Shown here in pieces: positions 44,364-54,000 of a DNA stretch of 64,000 nucleotides. The translations under genes were made by a program, and so were the position numbers. The DNA lies in NCBI RefSeq assembly GCF_003097135.1, contig NZ_QEQL01000004.1, positions 62,001-126,000 on the forward strand, read 5' to 3'. The notes beneath the pieces were generated by a model. It did not search any database, was not told the DNA's origin, and saw only the letters and a list, made by a program, of their open reading frames with translations. Every line of letters starts with the position of its first letter. The stretch's first letter is position 1. Source of the DNA: Pseudomonas sp. URIL14HWK12:I12 (GTDB lineage: Bacteria; Pseudomonadota; Gammaproteobacteria; Pseudomonadales; Pseudomonadaceae).

Positions 44364-45584
44364 ATGCGTCGCGTCGTAATCACCGGTCTTGGCATCGTAT
44401 CGTGCCTGGGCAATGACAAAGAGACCGTCTCCGAAAACCTGCGTAAGAGCCGCCCGGGCATCCGCTACAACCCAGAATATAAAGAGATGGGCCTGCGTAG
44501 CCAGGTCTCTGGCTCGATCGACCTGAACCTTGAGGAGCTGATCGATCGCAAGGTTTACCGGTTCGTAGGCCACGCTGCCGCTTATGCCTACCTGGCGATG
44601 GAGCAGGCGATCAAAGACTCGGGCCTTGCCGATGACCAGGTGTCGAACCCCCGCACTGGCCTGATCGCCGGCTCCGGTGGTGCTTCCACCCTGAACCAGA
44701 TGGAAGCCTTGGACATCCTGCGCGAAAAAGGCGTCAAGCGCGTTGGCCCTTATCGCGTCACTCGCACGATGAGCAGCACCGTATCGGCGTGCCTGGCTAC
44801 CCCCTTCAAGATCAAGGGCCTGAACTACTCCATCGCTTCGGCCTGCGCCACAAGCGCACACTGCATCGGCACCGCGATGGAGCAGATCCAGCTGGGCAAG
44901 CAGGATGTCGTCTTCGCCGGTGGCGGTGAAGAAGAGCACTGGAGCCAATCTTTCCTGTTCGACGCCATGGGTGCGCTCTCCACCCAGTACAACGAAACGC
45001 CTGAAAAGGCCTCTCGTGCCTATGACGCCAAGCGTGACGGCTTTGTCATTGCCGGCGGCGGTGGCATGGTCGTCGTGGAAGAGCTCGAGCACGCCCTGGC
45101 CCGTGGCGCCAAGATCTACGCCGAAATCGTCGGCTATGGCGCGACGTCCGATGGCTACGACATGGTCGCCCCTAGCGGTGAAGGTGCGATTCGCTGCATG
45201 CAGCAGGCCTTGGCGACGGTCGACGGCCCCATCGACTACCTCAACACTCACGGCACTTCCACTCCGGTGGGAGACGTTGCCGAAATCAAGGGTGTGCGTG
45301 AGGTCTTCGGTGACAAGGCTCCGGCTATCAGCTCCACCAAGAGCCTTTCGGGGCACTCGTTGGGCGCAGCAGGCGTGCACGAAGCCATTTACTGCATGCT
45401 GATGATGGAAGGCAACTTCATCGCCGGCTCGGCCAACATCGACGAGCTCGACGAAGCGGTGGCCGACTTGCCGATCCTGCGCGAAACCCGTGAGAACGTA
45501 CAACTCAATACGGTGATGAGCAACAGCTTCGGCTTTGGCGGCACCAACGCCACCCTGGTGCTCAAGCGCTGGGAAGGCAAGTGA
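44364..45584 (+). CDS. fabB: 3-oxoacyl-ACP synthase I
   Basis: A 406-aa condensing enzyme. The active Cys is in [14 protein letters not shown], and His residues are in [12 protein letters not shown] and [10 protein letters not shown]. FabB elongates the cis-3-decenoyl-ACP from FabA and sets unsaturated fatty-acid content. It is the second gene of fabAB and ends at a strong terminator. Confidence 0.97.
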   Translation: MRRVVITGLGIVSCLGNDKETVSENLRKSRPGIRYNPEYKEMGLRSQVSGSIDLNLEELIDRKVYRFVGHAAAYAYLAMEQAIKDSGLADDQVSNPRTGLIAGSGGASTLNQMEALDILREKGVKRVGPYRVTRTMSSTVSACLATPFKIKGLNYSIASACATSAHCIGTAMEQIQLGKQDVVFAGGGEEEHWSQSFLFDAMGALSTQYNETPEKASRAYDAKRDGFVIAGGGGMVVVEELEHALARGAKIYAEIVGYGATSDGYDMVAPSGEGAIRCMQQALATVDGPIDYLNTHGTSTPVGDVAEIKGVREVFGDKAPAISSTKSLSGHSLGAAGVHEAIYCMLMMEGNFIAGSANIDELDEAVADLPILRETRENVQLNTVMSNSFGFGGTNATLVLKRWEGK

Positions 45585-45604
45585 TCGAGGGTTGATCACC
45601 CATG

Positions 45605-45632
45605 AAAAACGGCGCCCTAGGGCGCCGTTTTT
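45605..45632 (+). terminator. fabAB terminator
   Basis: AAAAACGGCGCCC-TA-GGGCGCCGTTTTT is a perfect hairpin with T-tract on the right and A-tract on the left, so it can also serve the convergent hydrolase gene. Confidence 0.92.
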
Positions 45633-45647
45633 CGTTCCAGGCCGCTA

Positions 45648-46382
45648 TCAATGCTGCGGCTGGAAGACTTCGCCAAACAAGTTGTACATGGCCTGGAACG
45701 CCCGGTCCGAGACCTTCTTGTTGTATTCCTGCTTGCCGGGATTATTGGCCTCAGGGTCTGTGAATGAATGATAGGCCCCGCCATAGCTGACCAATTGCCA
45801 ATCCACCCCTGCGCCGTTCATCTCCTCGATAAAGGCCGGCAGTTGTTCGTTGGGCACCAGCGGGTCGGCATCGCCGTGCAGTACCAGTACAGCACCGCTG
45901 ATGTTCTTGGCGTCAGCCGGGTTCGGGGCATCGAGCGTGCCATGGAACGACACGGTCGCCTTGAGCGGCGCTCCGGTACGAGCCAGGTCCAACGCACAGG
46001 CGCCGCCCAGGCAAAAGCCGAACGCGCCGAGGTTGGTTTTGTCGACCGCTGCCAGCCCTTGGCCGGTCAGCTGGTCAAGGACAGCATTCATGCGCTTGCG
46101 CAACAGGCCGCGGTCGTTCTTCAGCGGCATCATCGCTGCCAAGGCCTCGTCGGCATTGGTAGGGCGCACGTCCCGGCCATACAGGTCAGCCAGCAGCACT
46201 ACGAAGCCTTGGGCGGCGACTGCTGTGGCAATACGCTCGGCCCCTTCGGAAATACCCATCCAGTTGGGCGCCATGACCAGGCCTGGGCGCGGAGATTTGA
46301 TGTCGCTATCGAATACCAGGCGGCTCTCAAAAGAGGTGCCATCTACCTGGTACACCAGCGATTCGTGCGTGATCGTGCTCAT
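45648..46382 (-). CDS. dienelactone hydrolase family protein
   Basis: A 244-aa alpha/beta hydrolase of the dienelactone hydrolase family. GAFGFCLGGACALDLART holds the nucleophile Cys, AVLVLHGDADPLVPNEQ the Asp and SYGGAYHSFTDPEA the His. The family hydrolyses dienelactones in aromatic degradation but this chromosomal copy near htpG is conserved in pseudomonads and probably has a general housekeeping role. ATG 46382 starts the mature part. It follows htpG on the same strand after a terminator. Confidence 0.85.
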   Translation of the reverse strand: MSTITHESLVYQVDGTSFESRLVFDSDIKSPRPGLVMAPNWMGISEGAERIATAVAAQGFVVLLADLYGRDVRPTNADEALAAMMPLKNDRGLLRKRMNAVLDQLTGQGLAAVDKTNLGAFGFCLGGACALDLARTGAPLKATVSFHGTLDAPNPADAKNISGAVLVLHGDADPLVPNEQLPAFIEEMNGAGVDWQLVSYGGAYHSFTDPEANNPGKQEYNKKVSDRAFQAMYNLFGEVFQPQH

Positions 46383-46413
46383 GGAAGGCTCCTTGGATAA
46401 CCCCGATACATAC

Positions 46414-46443
46414 AAAAAGAAAAAGCCCGCCATTGGCGGGCTT
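46414..46443 (-). terminator. htpG terminator
   Basis: Hairpin GCCCGCC/GGCGGGC followed on the minus strand by TTTTTCTTTTT, directly after the htpG stop. Confidence 0.88.
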
Positions 46444-46457
46444 TCGAGCAAACGGCT

Positions 46458-48368
46458 TTACACCGACAACTCAACCAGCAGCTTGTTCAAGCGCCGGACG
46501 TAATCGGCCGGGTCTTTGAGGCTATCGCCTGCCGCCAGTGCCGCCTGGTCGAACAGGATATGCGCCAAGTCCTTGAAGCGGTCCTCATCCGGCTCGCCGT
46601 CAAGCTTTTCGATCAGCGGATGGGCTGGGTTGAATTCGAAGATCGGCTTGGAGTCCGGCACCTTCTGCCCACTGGCTTCCAGAATCTGACGCATCTGCAG
46701 CCCGAGGTCCTGCTCACCGATCGCCAGAATGGCTGGAGAGTCGGTCAACCGGTGCGAGACGCGCACCTCACTTACAGTGTCGGTCAAGGCGCCTTTCAAG
46801 CGCTCCACCAACCCTTCTTTGCTCTTGGCGACTTCTTCCTGGGCCTTTTTGTCTTCGTCGCTGTCCAGCTTGCCAAGGTCCAGATCGCCACGCGCAACGT
46901 CTACGAAGCCCTTGCCGTCGAAGTCGGTCAGGTAGCTCATCAGCCACTCGTCGATGCGATCGGTGAGCAGCAGTACTTCGATGCCTTTTTTGCGGAAAAC
47001 TTCAAGGTGGGGGCTGTTCTTGACCTGGGCGTAGGACTCACCGGTCAGGTAGTAGATCTTGTCCTGACCTTCCTTCGCACGCTCCAGATAAGCCTTCAGG
47101 CCGACGGTCTGCTCAGCGCTGTCTTCGTGGGTAGAGGTAAAGCGCAGCAGGCCGGCGATCTTTTCCTTATTGGCGAAGTCTTCGGCCGGGCCTTCCTTGA
47201 GCACCTGGCCAAAGTTCTTCCAGAACCCCTTGTATTGCTCGGGCTCGTTCTGGGCGAGTTTTTCCAGCATGTCCAGCACGCGCTTGGTCAGCGCACCCTT
47301 CATCGAATCGATGATCGGGTCTTTCTGAAGAATCTCGCGCGAAACGTTCAGTGACAGGTCATTGGAGTCCACCACACCCTTGATGAAGCGAAGATACAGA
47401 GGCAGGAACGACTCGGCCTGGTCCATGATGAACACGCGCTGCACGTAAAGCTTGAGCCCCTTGGGCGCCTCGCGGTGGTAGAGGTCGAACGGTGCGCGGG
47501 CCGGCACATAGAGCAGCGAGTTGTACTCAAGCTTGCCTTCTACCTTGTTGTGGCTCCAGGCCAGCGGGTTCTCATAATCATGGCCGATGTGCTTGTAGAA
47601 CTCCTGATATTCCTCGTCCTTGATCTCGGTACGCGGGCGGGTCCACAGGGCGCTGGCGCGGTTGACCGTTTCCCACTCCTGCTCAGCTGGCGCCTCTTCA
47701 CCCTCGGCAGCCGGGGCCTGTTCCTTTTCCAGCTCGATCGGCAGGGCGATGTGATCGGAGTATTTCTTGATCACATTGCGCAGGCGCCAGCCATCGGCGA
47801 ACTCGGCCTCGTCAGCCTTCAGGTGCAGCACGATGCGTGTGCCACGCTCGGGCTTGTCGATGGTCGCTACCTGGAACTCACCCTCGCCTTTGGACGACCA
47901 GTGAACGCCCTCGGCGGCTGGCAGGCCCGCGCGGCGGGTATAGACATCTACCTGATCAGCAACGATGAAGGCCGAATAGAAGCCCACGCCGAACTGGCCA
48001 ATCAGATGAGAGTCTTTTTTCTGGTCGCCGGTGAGGTTCTTCATGAAGTCGGCGGTGCCGGACTTGGCGATGGTACCCAAGTGGGTGATCACATCTTCGC
48101 GGCTCATGCCGATGCCGTTATCGTCGAGGGTAACGGTGCGGGCGTCCTTGTCGAAGGTCACCCGGATGCGCAGTGGCGCGCCGTCTTCGAGCAGTTCAGG
48201 CTTGGCCAGGCTCTCGAAGCGCAGTTTGTCGGCAGCGTCCGAAGCGTTGGAGATCAACTCCCGCAGGAAGATTTCCTTGTTCGAATACAGCGAATGAATC
48301 ATCAGGTGCAGCAGTTGCTTGACTTCGGTCTGAAAGCCCAGGGTCTGCGCTTGAGTGTCCGCGCTCAT
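46458..48368 (-). CDS. htpG: Hsp90-family chaperone HtpG
   Basis: A 636-aa ATP-dependent chaperone. The N-terminal Bergerat fold shows [32 protein letters not shown] and [10 protein letters not shown]. The middle and C-terminal domains are complete. Its promoter is a textbook sigma32 site at 48424-48451, so it is heat-induced. Its own terminator follows. Confidence 0.97.
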   Translation of the reverse strand: MSADTQAQTLGFQTEVKQLLHLMIHSLYSNKEIFLRELISNASDAADKLRFESLAKPELLEDGAPLRIRVTFDKDARTVTLDDNGIGMSREDVITHLGTIAKSGTADFMKNLTGDQKKDSHLIGQFGVGFYSAFIVADQVDVYTRRAGLPAAEGVHWSSKGEGEFQVATIDKPERGTRIVLHLKADEAEFADGWRLRNVIKKYSDHIALPIELEKEQAPAAEGEEAPAEQEWETVNRASALWTRPRTEIKDEEYQEFYKHIGHDYENPLAWSHNKVEGKLEYNSLLYVPARAPFDLYHREAPKGLKLYVQRVFIMDQAESFLPLYLRFIKGVVDSNDLSLNVSREILQKDPIIDSMKGALTKRVLDMLEKLAQNEPEQYKGFWKNFGQVLKEGPAEDFANKEKIAGLLRFTSTHEDSAEQTVGLKAYLERAKEGQDKIYYLTGESYAQVKNSPHLEVFRKKGIEVLLLTDRIDEWLMSYLTDFDGKGFVDVARGDLDLGKLDSDEDKKAQEEVAKSKEGLVERLKGALTDTVSEVRVSHRLTDSPAILAIGEQDLGLQMRQILEASGQKVPDSKPIFEFNPAHPLIEKLDGEPDEDRFKDLAHILFDQAALAAGDSLKDPADYVRRLNKLLVELSV

Positions 48369-48423
48369 GTCTTGTCACTCCGTTTTGATTGCCAAGGCCG
48401 GGGCTTGCCGGCCGATGACAAGC

Positions 48424-48451
48424 AAATGGGGCCAAGCGTTTCGATTTCAAG
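48424..48451 (-). promoter_or_regulatory. sigma32 (RpoH) heat-shock promoter of htpG
   Basis: On the minus strand CTTGAAA and CCCCATTT are separated by 13 bases, a perfect fit to the RpoH consensus. It lies 56 bases upstream of the htpG start. Confidence 0.9.
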
Positions 48452-48567
48452 CCTGCATCCCCAACGAAAATTTCCTTACGGATCCGCGCTTTATATTGGC
48501 CAATGAACGGAACCTCCCGAGTTGAGCAAGTTCGAACACTGCACAAACCAAAAGGAGTGACTCCCAC

Positions 48568-48849
48568 ATGAAAACTACTTTCGCTACTGCCCTGATCCTG
48601 GCCGCCTCTCTGGGCCTGGCCGCTTGCGACAACGCCTCCGACAAGGCCAAAGATGCCCAGGACCACAAAGAAGCCGCCCAACAGCAAATGGATAAAGCCC
48701 AGGAGCACGTGAACGAGGCGGCGAAAGAAAACGCCCAAGGCAACAAGGATGCCGCTGAGGCGCAACAGAAGGCTCAGCAGGAAAGCACTCCAAGCGGCGC
48801 TGCGCCTGCACCGGCCGATGCCACCACCCCGGCGCCAAGCAAGAACTGA
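48568..48849 (+). CDS. small outer-membrane-type lipoprotein
   Basis: A 93-aa lipoprotein with lipobox LAAC at about residues 17-20. The mature part is charged and Ala/Gln-rich (KAKDAQDHKEAAQQQMDKAQEHVNEAAK), likely a long helix, with a Pro/Ala-rich tail. AAGGAGTGA 11-14 bases before the ATG is the ribosome site. Divergent from htpG. Function unknown; probably an envelope stress or structural lipoprotein. Confidence 0.72.
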   Translation: MKTTFATALILAASLGLAACDNASDKAKDAQDHKEAAQQQMDKAQEHVNEAAKENAQGNKDAAEAQQKAQQESTPSGAAPAPADATTPAPSKN

Positions 48850-48857
48850 TTCGAAAC

Positions 48858-48880
48858 GGGTGCCGGCAAACCCGGCACCC
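48858..48880. terminator. GC-rich hairpin between convergent genes
   Basis: GGGTGCCGG and CCGGCACCC are perfect 9-base arms around a 5-base loop. No T-tract. It separates the lipoprotein gene from the convergent brnQ. Confidence 0.55.
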
Positions 48881-48886
48881 TGCCTG

Positions 48887-50197
48887 TCAGGCGCGCTGAA
48901 GGCGCCCGAGCAAGAAGCGGTCGGCGAACACCGCCACTATCAATGTGGCAACCGACGGAAGCAGCCACGCCATCCCCTGCTCTGCCAATGGCAGATGCGT
49001 CAGCATCGAAGGCATAGAGGCTCCAAGCCCTGCGACCTTGAGCGCATCGATGACCCCAAATACCAACGCCATCAGCATCACCGGAGCCACCACAGCACCG
49101 GGGGACCGCCACAGCCCGTGGGCGAAGCTCAGCGCGACCAGCACGATGCATGGCGGGTAGATGGCGGTCAGTACCGGGACCGAGAAGTGGATCAGCTGAG
49201 TCAGGCCGAGGTTGGACACCAGCAGCGAGAAACCTGCCAGCACAGCGACCAGCACCTTGTAGGGGTAGCCCAGCAGTTGGCCGAAGAACTCCGCGCAGGC
49301 GCAGGTAAGGCCTACGGCTGTGACCAAGCAGGCCAGCGCGATCAGAACCGCCAGAAAGTCGCTGCCCAACGAGCCGAACGTCGCTTGCACGTAAGCATGC
49401 AGCACTTGCGCGCCGTTGGTAGCACCTGCCGCGATGGTGTGGCTGCCGGCGCCGAGGCGAAACAGGCTCACATACACCAGCACCAGGCCCAGGCCCGCGA
49501 TCAGCCCGGCGATCACGGCATAGCGTGTGATCAGTCGGGCATCCTCCACGCCTCGTGAACGGATCGCATTAACGATCACAATGCCGAATACCAGGGCCCC
49601 GAGGGTATCCATGGTCAGGTAACCACTGATGAAGCCCTGAGAGAACGCCGCCGCCTTGTAGGCGGGGGTCGCCTCGCCCACACTGCCAGCTGGCACCATG
49701 AAAGCGGCGGCGCCCAGTACGATGAGGGCCACGATCTTCAGCGGAGCGAGGAAACGGCCAACGGTGTCAAGCAAACGGCCGGGGTACAACGACACCAACA
49801 GCACCAGCGCGAAATAGACAGTGCTATACGCCAAAAGCGGCAAGGGCCCGTCGCCGGTCAACGGTGCTACACCGACCTCGAACGACACGGTGGCCGTGCG
49901 TGGGGTGGCGAACAGCGGGCCAACCGAAAGGTAGCACACCACCGCCAGCACGGTTCCGGCGGCCCGGCCGATGGGCGTGCTCAGCGCATCCATCGCACCA
50001 CCCACCTTGGCCAGTGCAATCACGGTGATCACCGGCAGCCCAACTGCCGTGATGAGAAAGCCCAGCGCCGCCACCCATACGAACGGGCCGGCCTCTAAAC
50101 CTACGATGGGCGGGAAGATGATATTGCCTGCCCCTACGAACAGGGCGAACGTCATGAAGCCCAATGCCAGGACGTCCTGGCCTTTCAACACTTTCAT
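48887..50197 (-). CDS. brnQ: branched-chain amino acid transporter BrnQ
   Basis: A 436-aa LIVCS-family Na+/amino-acid symporter with about 12 TM helices. [21 protein letters not shown] is a clear family signature near the start, and [28 protein letters not shown] follows. It imports leucine, isoleucine and valine, which links in function to the liu operon 3 kb away. Confidence 0.92.
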   Translation of the reverse strand: MKVLKGQDVLALGFMTFALFVGAGNIIFPPIVGLEAGPFVWVAALGFLITAVGLPVITVIALAKVGGAMDALSTPIGRAAGTVLAVVCYLSVGPLFATPRTATVSFEVGVAPLTGDGPLPLLAYSTVYFALVLLVSLYPGRLLDTVGRFLAPLKIVALIVLGAAAFMVPAGSVGEATPAYKAAAFSQGFISGYLTMDTLGALVFGIVIVNAIRSRGVEDARLITRYAVIAGLIAGLGLVLVYVSLFRLGAGSHTIAAGATNGAQVLHAYVQATFGSLGSDFLAVLIALACLVTAVGLTCACAEFFGQLLGYPYKVLVAVLAGFSLLVSNLGLTQLIHFSVPVLTAIYPPCIVLVALSFAHGLWRSPGAVVAPVMLMALVFGVIDALKVAGLGASMPSMLTHLPLAEQGMAWLLPSVATLIVAVFADRFLLGRLQRA

Positions 50198-50529
50198 TGC
50201 TTGAGAACCACACTGAGGAAGTACGACGGAAAAGGAGGCTTACCTTGTGGGTGATTGACAGGAGCACCGGGGTCGGATGCACCGCCCTCCGCCCCTTTTG
50301 AGGGTGGCGAGCGCGGGCGGAAGGTTACCGGAAAACCCATCGACCCGCACCTTTGTGGCGCGCTGAATCGACTAACGCGCTAGTTTGGCCCGTTTTTCGG
50401 ATAATTCCTGCAAGTGTGTCCAGCGAGCCCTTACGGGGATTTTTTGGGGTGCGGTAAAACTTGTCCTAAAAACAAGGGTCTACCGCTGCATCGGCAGGCC
50501 TGCCGAGCAGCTTTCGAGGTTGGAGCATC
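50198..50529 (+). other. 332-base intergenic region with structured leader of the 72-aa gene
   Basis: No coding frame. Two structures lie close to the 72-aa gene. One at 50451-50486 pairs GCGGTA...TACCGC and inside it CTTGT...ACAAG. The second is a 16-base perfect palindrome TCGGCAGGCCTGCCGA at 50491-50506. The left part must hold the brnQ promoter on the other strand, but I see no strong -10/-35 there. Confidence 0.4.
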
Positions 50530-50748
50530 ATGACAGCAGTATTGGTTGGGCAATTCCATGCACGCGACGCCGAAGGGCGGATCTACCCGGTGCATGAATA
50601 CCATGAAGCCGTCCAGTCTCCTGAGGGCGTGATCGGCTCCAAGCCTCTGACCACCTATCGCCTGGCGATTGGAGACCGGGTGACGCACCTGGGCGAAGAC
50701 CGCTTTCAATTGGTTCAGAGCGGTGTGGAGATTGTTCGCGTTCCTTGA
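50530..50748 (+). CDS. hypothetical 72-aa protein
   Basis: Unrecognised small protein. The sequence is beta-rich by eye (AVLVGQFHARDAEGRIYPVHEYHEA, then RVTHLGEDRFQLVQSGVEIVRV), like a small OB- or SH3-like barrel. GGAG lies 4-5 bases before the ATG. A structured leader of about 56 bases is upstream. It precedes a LysR gene by 63 bases on the same strand. Function unknown. Confidence 0.6.
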   Translation: MTAVLVGQFHARDAEGRIYPVHEYHEAVQSPEGVIGSKPLTTYRLAIGDRVTHLGEDRFQLVQSGVEIVRVP

Positions 50749-50811
50749 CAGGGCGAGCTCTGTGCTGGCCCCTGTGCCAAAATCGGTGCACTCTGCCAGG
50801 ATACTGCCCTG

Positions 50812-51705
50812 ATGCATTTGCGCCATTTCGAAGTCGTTGACGCCCTGCTGCGAACCGGTAGCTTTACCGCCGCTGGAGAATGGCTGGGCCTGGCCCCTGC
50901 GGCTGTCGAATCTTTACTCGATGAATGTGAGCATGACAATCGCCTGCTGCTGTTCTCGCGCGTGCGCGGCCGCCTGCAGGCGACGGCTGAAGCGCTGCAG
51001 TTACAGAGTGCTGGCCAGCGACTGCTCGAAGAGTTGGAGCAACTTCGCCGGGTGACCGGGGAATTGCGAGACCACCGGGCCCCGCCCCTACGGCTGATGG
51101 CTTGTGAAGCATTGATTGGCCATGTGCTGCCGCTCAGCGTAGCTGCCCTGCGCCGCCGTTTTCCCGACACGCCTTGCCAACTGGCCTGCGCCGACCTGTC
51201 CCATATGCAATTGGCCCTGCTAATGCGCCAGTGCGACCTGGCTTTGAGCCTGGAGCCTGCCACTCACCCGGACCTGCAGAGTACTGTGCTGCACAGTGGC
51301 AAGGTGCATCTGATCGCCCCCCGTGGCTGGCTGGGCGGCCGCCAGCGCCACGCGAATCTCACCCTGCTTGCCGGTGAGGGGATGGTTGCACTGGAGCAAC
51401 CCAACCAGCTGGGCCAGGCCCTTGAGCAGCGGCTGCGCAAGCTGGCCCCGCCCCCGAGGCTGCATTTGCGCGTTCAGAGCCTGGCACTGTTGCGTGCGAT
51501 GATCGAGGCCGGCGAAGGCCTGGCGCTGGTCGATCCGTTCACTGCCCACAGCGCACGGCTGGCTGGGCTTGACCAGTGCCCGGTATCGCCGGCTATCGAA
51601 GTCAAGCTGTATGCGCTGCAACGTACAGGGGCTGAAACCGGGGCAGCGCTGCGGGCGTTGAGCGAAATTGTCAGCGAAAAGGCCATAGAGGCTCTTGCAG
51701 GCTGA
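50812..51705 (+). CDS. LysR-family regulator
   Basis: A 297-aa LysR protein. The start MHLRHFEVVDALLRTGSFTAAGEWLGLAPAAVESLLDECEHD has the HTH. It faces the GNAT/dnaQ pair convergently and has no divergent partner, so its target is unclear; BrnQ or the 72-aa gene are only guesses. Confidence 0.85.
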   Translation: MHLRHFEVVDALLRTGSFTAAGEWLGLAPAAVESLLDECEHDNRLLLFSRVRGRLQATAEALQLQSAGQRLLEELEQLRRVTGELRDHRAPPLRLMACEALIGHVLPLSVAALRRRFPDTPCQLACADLSHMQLALLMRQCDLALSLEPATHPDLQSTVLHSGKVHLIAPRGWLGGRQRHANLTLLAGEGMVALEQPNQLGQALEQRLRKLAPPPRLHLRVQSLALLRAMIEAGEGLALVDPFTAHSARLAGLDQCPVSPAIEVKLYALQRTGAETGAALRALSEIVSEKAIEALAG

Positions 51706-51709
51706 CGTC

Positions 51710-52258
51710 TCAGTTCAGGCAATACCAGAATAAAGCGATCTCCCGCGCCTGGGGGTCGAGGCCTCGGTAGCGCAGCGTGTCCAGCCCCCCCAATACAAAG
51801 CCAGCACGCTCATACAAACGGCAGGCCGGCAGGTTATCGTTCTGGGCTTCGAGCATGACGCCCGGTAGCGACCGCTCATGAGCCCACTGCTTGGCTGCCT
51901 GAAGCAGCGCGCCGGCAACCCCTTGGCGGCGGGCGGGTGCATCGACGGCCAGCTCGTCGATATAAGCCAGGTTGTTCCAGTTTCGGCTTATCACGCAATG
52001 GCCCACTTGCCGCTCACCAAGCCAGGCCACGAACACCTCGCTGCCAGGCTGGCGGGCGAAATGCGCATACTCCTGCGGGTCGAGGTCGTGATGTTTACGA
52101 AACGGTGCCACCGCCTGCTGCCGCCACTGCGCCACCGGGCGGCCCACTTCGGGTTGGCAGTAGGCATCGACGATGAAGCTGAAATCCGAACTCAGTACGT
52201 AGCCGGTATAGCCACTGCCCGCCACCTTGATGCGCAGAGGTGAAGCGCTCAGGCTCAA
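51710..52258 (-). CDS. GNAT acetyltransferase, streptothricin acetyltransferase-like
   Basis: A 182-aa GNAT protein. AYIDELAVDAPARRQGVAGALL is the acetyl-CoA-binding motif A, and VMLEAQNDNLPACRLYERAGFVLGGLDTLRY with the tail EIALFWYCLN closely follows the pattern of streptothricin acetyltransferases (Sat/STAT). It may acetylate an antibiotic or a cellular amine. Its ATG overlaps the dnaQ stop (ATGA), so it is co-translated with the replication gene, which is a curious pairing. Confidence 0.82.
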   Translation of the reverse strand: MSLSASPLRIKVAGSGYTGYVLSSDFSFIVDAYCQPEVGRPVAQWRQQAVAPFRKHHDLDPQEYAHFARQPGSEVFVAWLGERQVGHCVISRNWNNLAYIDELAVDAPARRQGVAGALLQAAKQWAHERSLPGVMLEAQNDNLPACRLYERAGFVLGGLDTLRYRGLDPQAREIALFWYCLN

Positions 52259-53013
52259 GGCGATGCGGGCTCGGCCAGTTGTGCCCAGAGCGCCGGCCCA
52301 CCCGCGGCCTTGGCGATGATCTCCAGCCGCGCTACATGTTCAGCCAACTCCGCCTCGCTGGCGCGCACGACCGGTGTTCGCCGGCGATCAGCCGGCAGGC
52401 GGCGAATCTCGCTGCCCTGCTGCCCTGCCCCCTCACCGTCTGCACCCTGCCCTGCCAATGACAGGCTGGTCTGCCCGCCGGTCATGGTCAGGTAGACATC
52501 GGCGAGCAACTCGGAGTCAAGCAGGGCGCCGTGCAGGGTGCGTTCGGACAGGTCGATGCCGTAGCGTTTGCACAGCGCGTCGAGGCTGTTGCGCTGGCCG
52601 GGGTGGCGCGCCCGTGCAACAGCGAGGGAGTCGATGATGGTGCAGTACTGGCTGATGTCGGAACGGTCTGCCTGGCCCAGCAAGGCGAACTCGTTGTTCA
52701 GGAAGCCGATATCGAACGCGGCGTTGTGAATGATCAACGTGGCGCCGCGGATATACTCGTAGAACTCATCGGCGATGTCGGCAAAACGTGGCTTGCCCTT
52801 GAGAAACTCGCTGGTGATACCGTGCACGCCGATCGCGCCCTCATCGCTTTCACGGTCGGTCTGCAGATAGACGTGGAAGTTGCGTTGGGTAAGGCGCCGG
52901 CGCACCACCTCCACGCAGCCGATCTCCAGTACCCGGTGCCCGTCGGTAACCGGCATGCCGGTGGTTTCGGTATCGAGAACGATCCAGCGATCGCCGGGGG
53001 TTTGCTGTGCCAT
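52255..53013 (-). CDS. dnaQ: DNA polymerase III epsilon subunit (proofreading exonuclease)
   Basis: A 252-aa DEDDh exonuclease. IVLDTETTG (Exo I), HNAAFDIGFLN (Exo II) and HGALLDSELLADVYL (Exo III) are intact, with a C-terminal tail that binds the alpha subunit. It proofreads replication. rnhA, which is normally just upstream in Pseudomonas, is not present; the liuE gene ends 51 bases upstream instead. Confidence 0.95.
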   Translation of the reverse strand: MAQQTPGDRWIVLDTETTGMPVTDGHRVLEIGCVEVVRRRLTQRNFHVYLQTDRESDEGAIGVHGITSEFLKGKPRFADIADEFYEYIRGATLIIHNAAFDIGFLNNEFALLGQADRSDISQYCTIIDSLAVARARHPGQRNSLDALCKRYGIDLSERTLHGALLDSELLADVYLTMTGGQTSLSLAGQGADGEGAGQQGSEIRRLPADRRRTPVVRASEAELAEHVARLEIIAKAAGGPALWAQLAEPASP

Positions 53014-53064
53014 GGGGTGCTCCTGATTGCTGGCGCGGAGGATAGCATGGGCAGGTGCCAGACA

Positions 53065-54000
53065 TCACGGCCCCGGCCTCTCTGCCAGCGCCCCCTGCTG
53101 GCGGCGGCCCAGCGCTTGCCCCGCCTTGGCCCCATTGGGCCGGCCCAGCACCGCGCTGATCCACGCCCCCGCCTGCACTGCCAACTCAAGCGATACGCCT
53201 GTGTCGATGCCCAACCCCTCAAGCAGGTACAGCAGGTCCTCGGTCGCCAGATTGCCTGTGGCACCCTGGGCATAGGGGCAGCCGCCCAGCCCGGCGACCG
53301 CGCTGTCGAATACTGCGATACCTTCGAGCAAGCTGGCATAGACGTTGGCCAATGCCTGGCCATAGGTATCATGAAAGTGCCCCGCCAGTTGGTCGCGGGG
53401 CACGCGCCGGCCCACCACCTCCCACAACTGGCGTGCCTGCCCGGGCGTGCCACGGCCGATCGTATCGCCCAGGGAGATTTCATAGCAGCCCATGGCGAGC
53501 AGCTGCGCAGCCACCGCGGCGACCTGGTCGGGCGCGACCTGGCCTTGGTAAGGGCAGCCCAATACACATGACACATAGCCGCGAACCCTGACTCCCTCCT
53601 GCTGTGCAGCCTGTAGCACCGGGGCGAAGCGCTCCAGGCTCTGGGCAATGGAGCAATTGATGTTCTTCTGCGAAAAGGGTTCTGAGGCAGCGGCGAACAC
53701 CGCCACCTCTTCGGCACCGGCGGCCAGCGCTGCCTCGAACCCGGCCAGGTTGGGCACCAACACCGGGTAGCGAGTGCCGGGGCGGCGGCTGATGCCCGTC
53801 AGCACTTGATCGGTGTCGGCCATCTGCGGCACCCACCTGGGGGAAACGAAGCTGCCAGCTTCGATAGCCGTGAACCCGGCATGGCTCAGTGCGTTGCACA
53901 AGGCAATGCGCTGCGCCACGCTGACAGGCGCCTGTTCGTTCTGCAGGCCGTCACGTGGCCCTACCTCGACTACCTGCACTCGCTTCGGCAAGCCGCTCAT
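53065..54000 (-). CDS. liuE: hydroxymethylglutaryl-CoA lyase
   Basis: A 311-aa HMG-CoA lyase (also called mvaB). VQVVEVGPRDGLQNEQ is the N-terminal signature, HFHDTYGQALANVYASL the metal site, and GLGGCPYAQGATGNLATED the HMG-CoA lyase signature with the catalytic Cys. It cleaves HMG-CoA to acetoacetate and acetyl-CoA, the last step of leucine degradation. ATG 54000 overlaps the liuD stop (ATGA), so longer frames are rejected. Last gene of the liu operon. Confidence 0.93.
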   Translation of the reverse strand: MSGLPKRVQVVEVGPRDGLQNEQAPVSVAQRIALCNALSHAGFTAIEAGSFVSPRWVPQMADTDQVLTGISRRPGTRYPVLVPNLAGFEAALAAGAEEVAVFAAASEPFSQKNINCSIAQSLERFAPVLQAAQQEGVRVRGYVSCVLGCPYQGQVAPDQVAAVAAQLLAMGCYEISLGDTIGRGTPGQARQLWEVVGRRVPRDQLAGHFHDTYGQALANVYASLLEGIAVFDSAVAGLGGCPYAQGATGNLATEDLLYLLEGLGIDTGVSLELAVQAGAWISAVLGRPNGAKAGQALGRRQQGALAERPGP

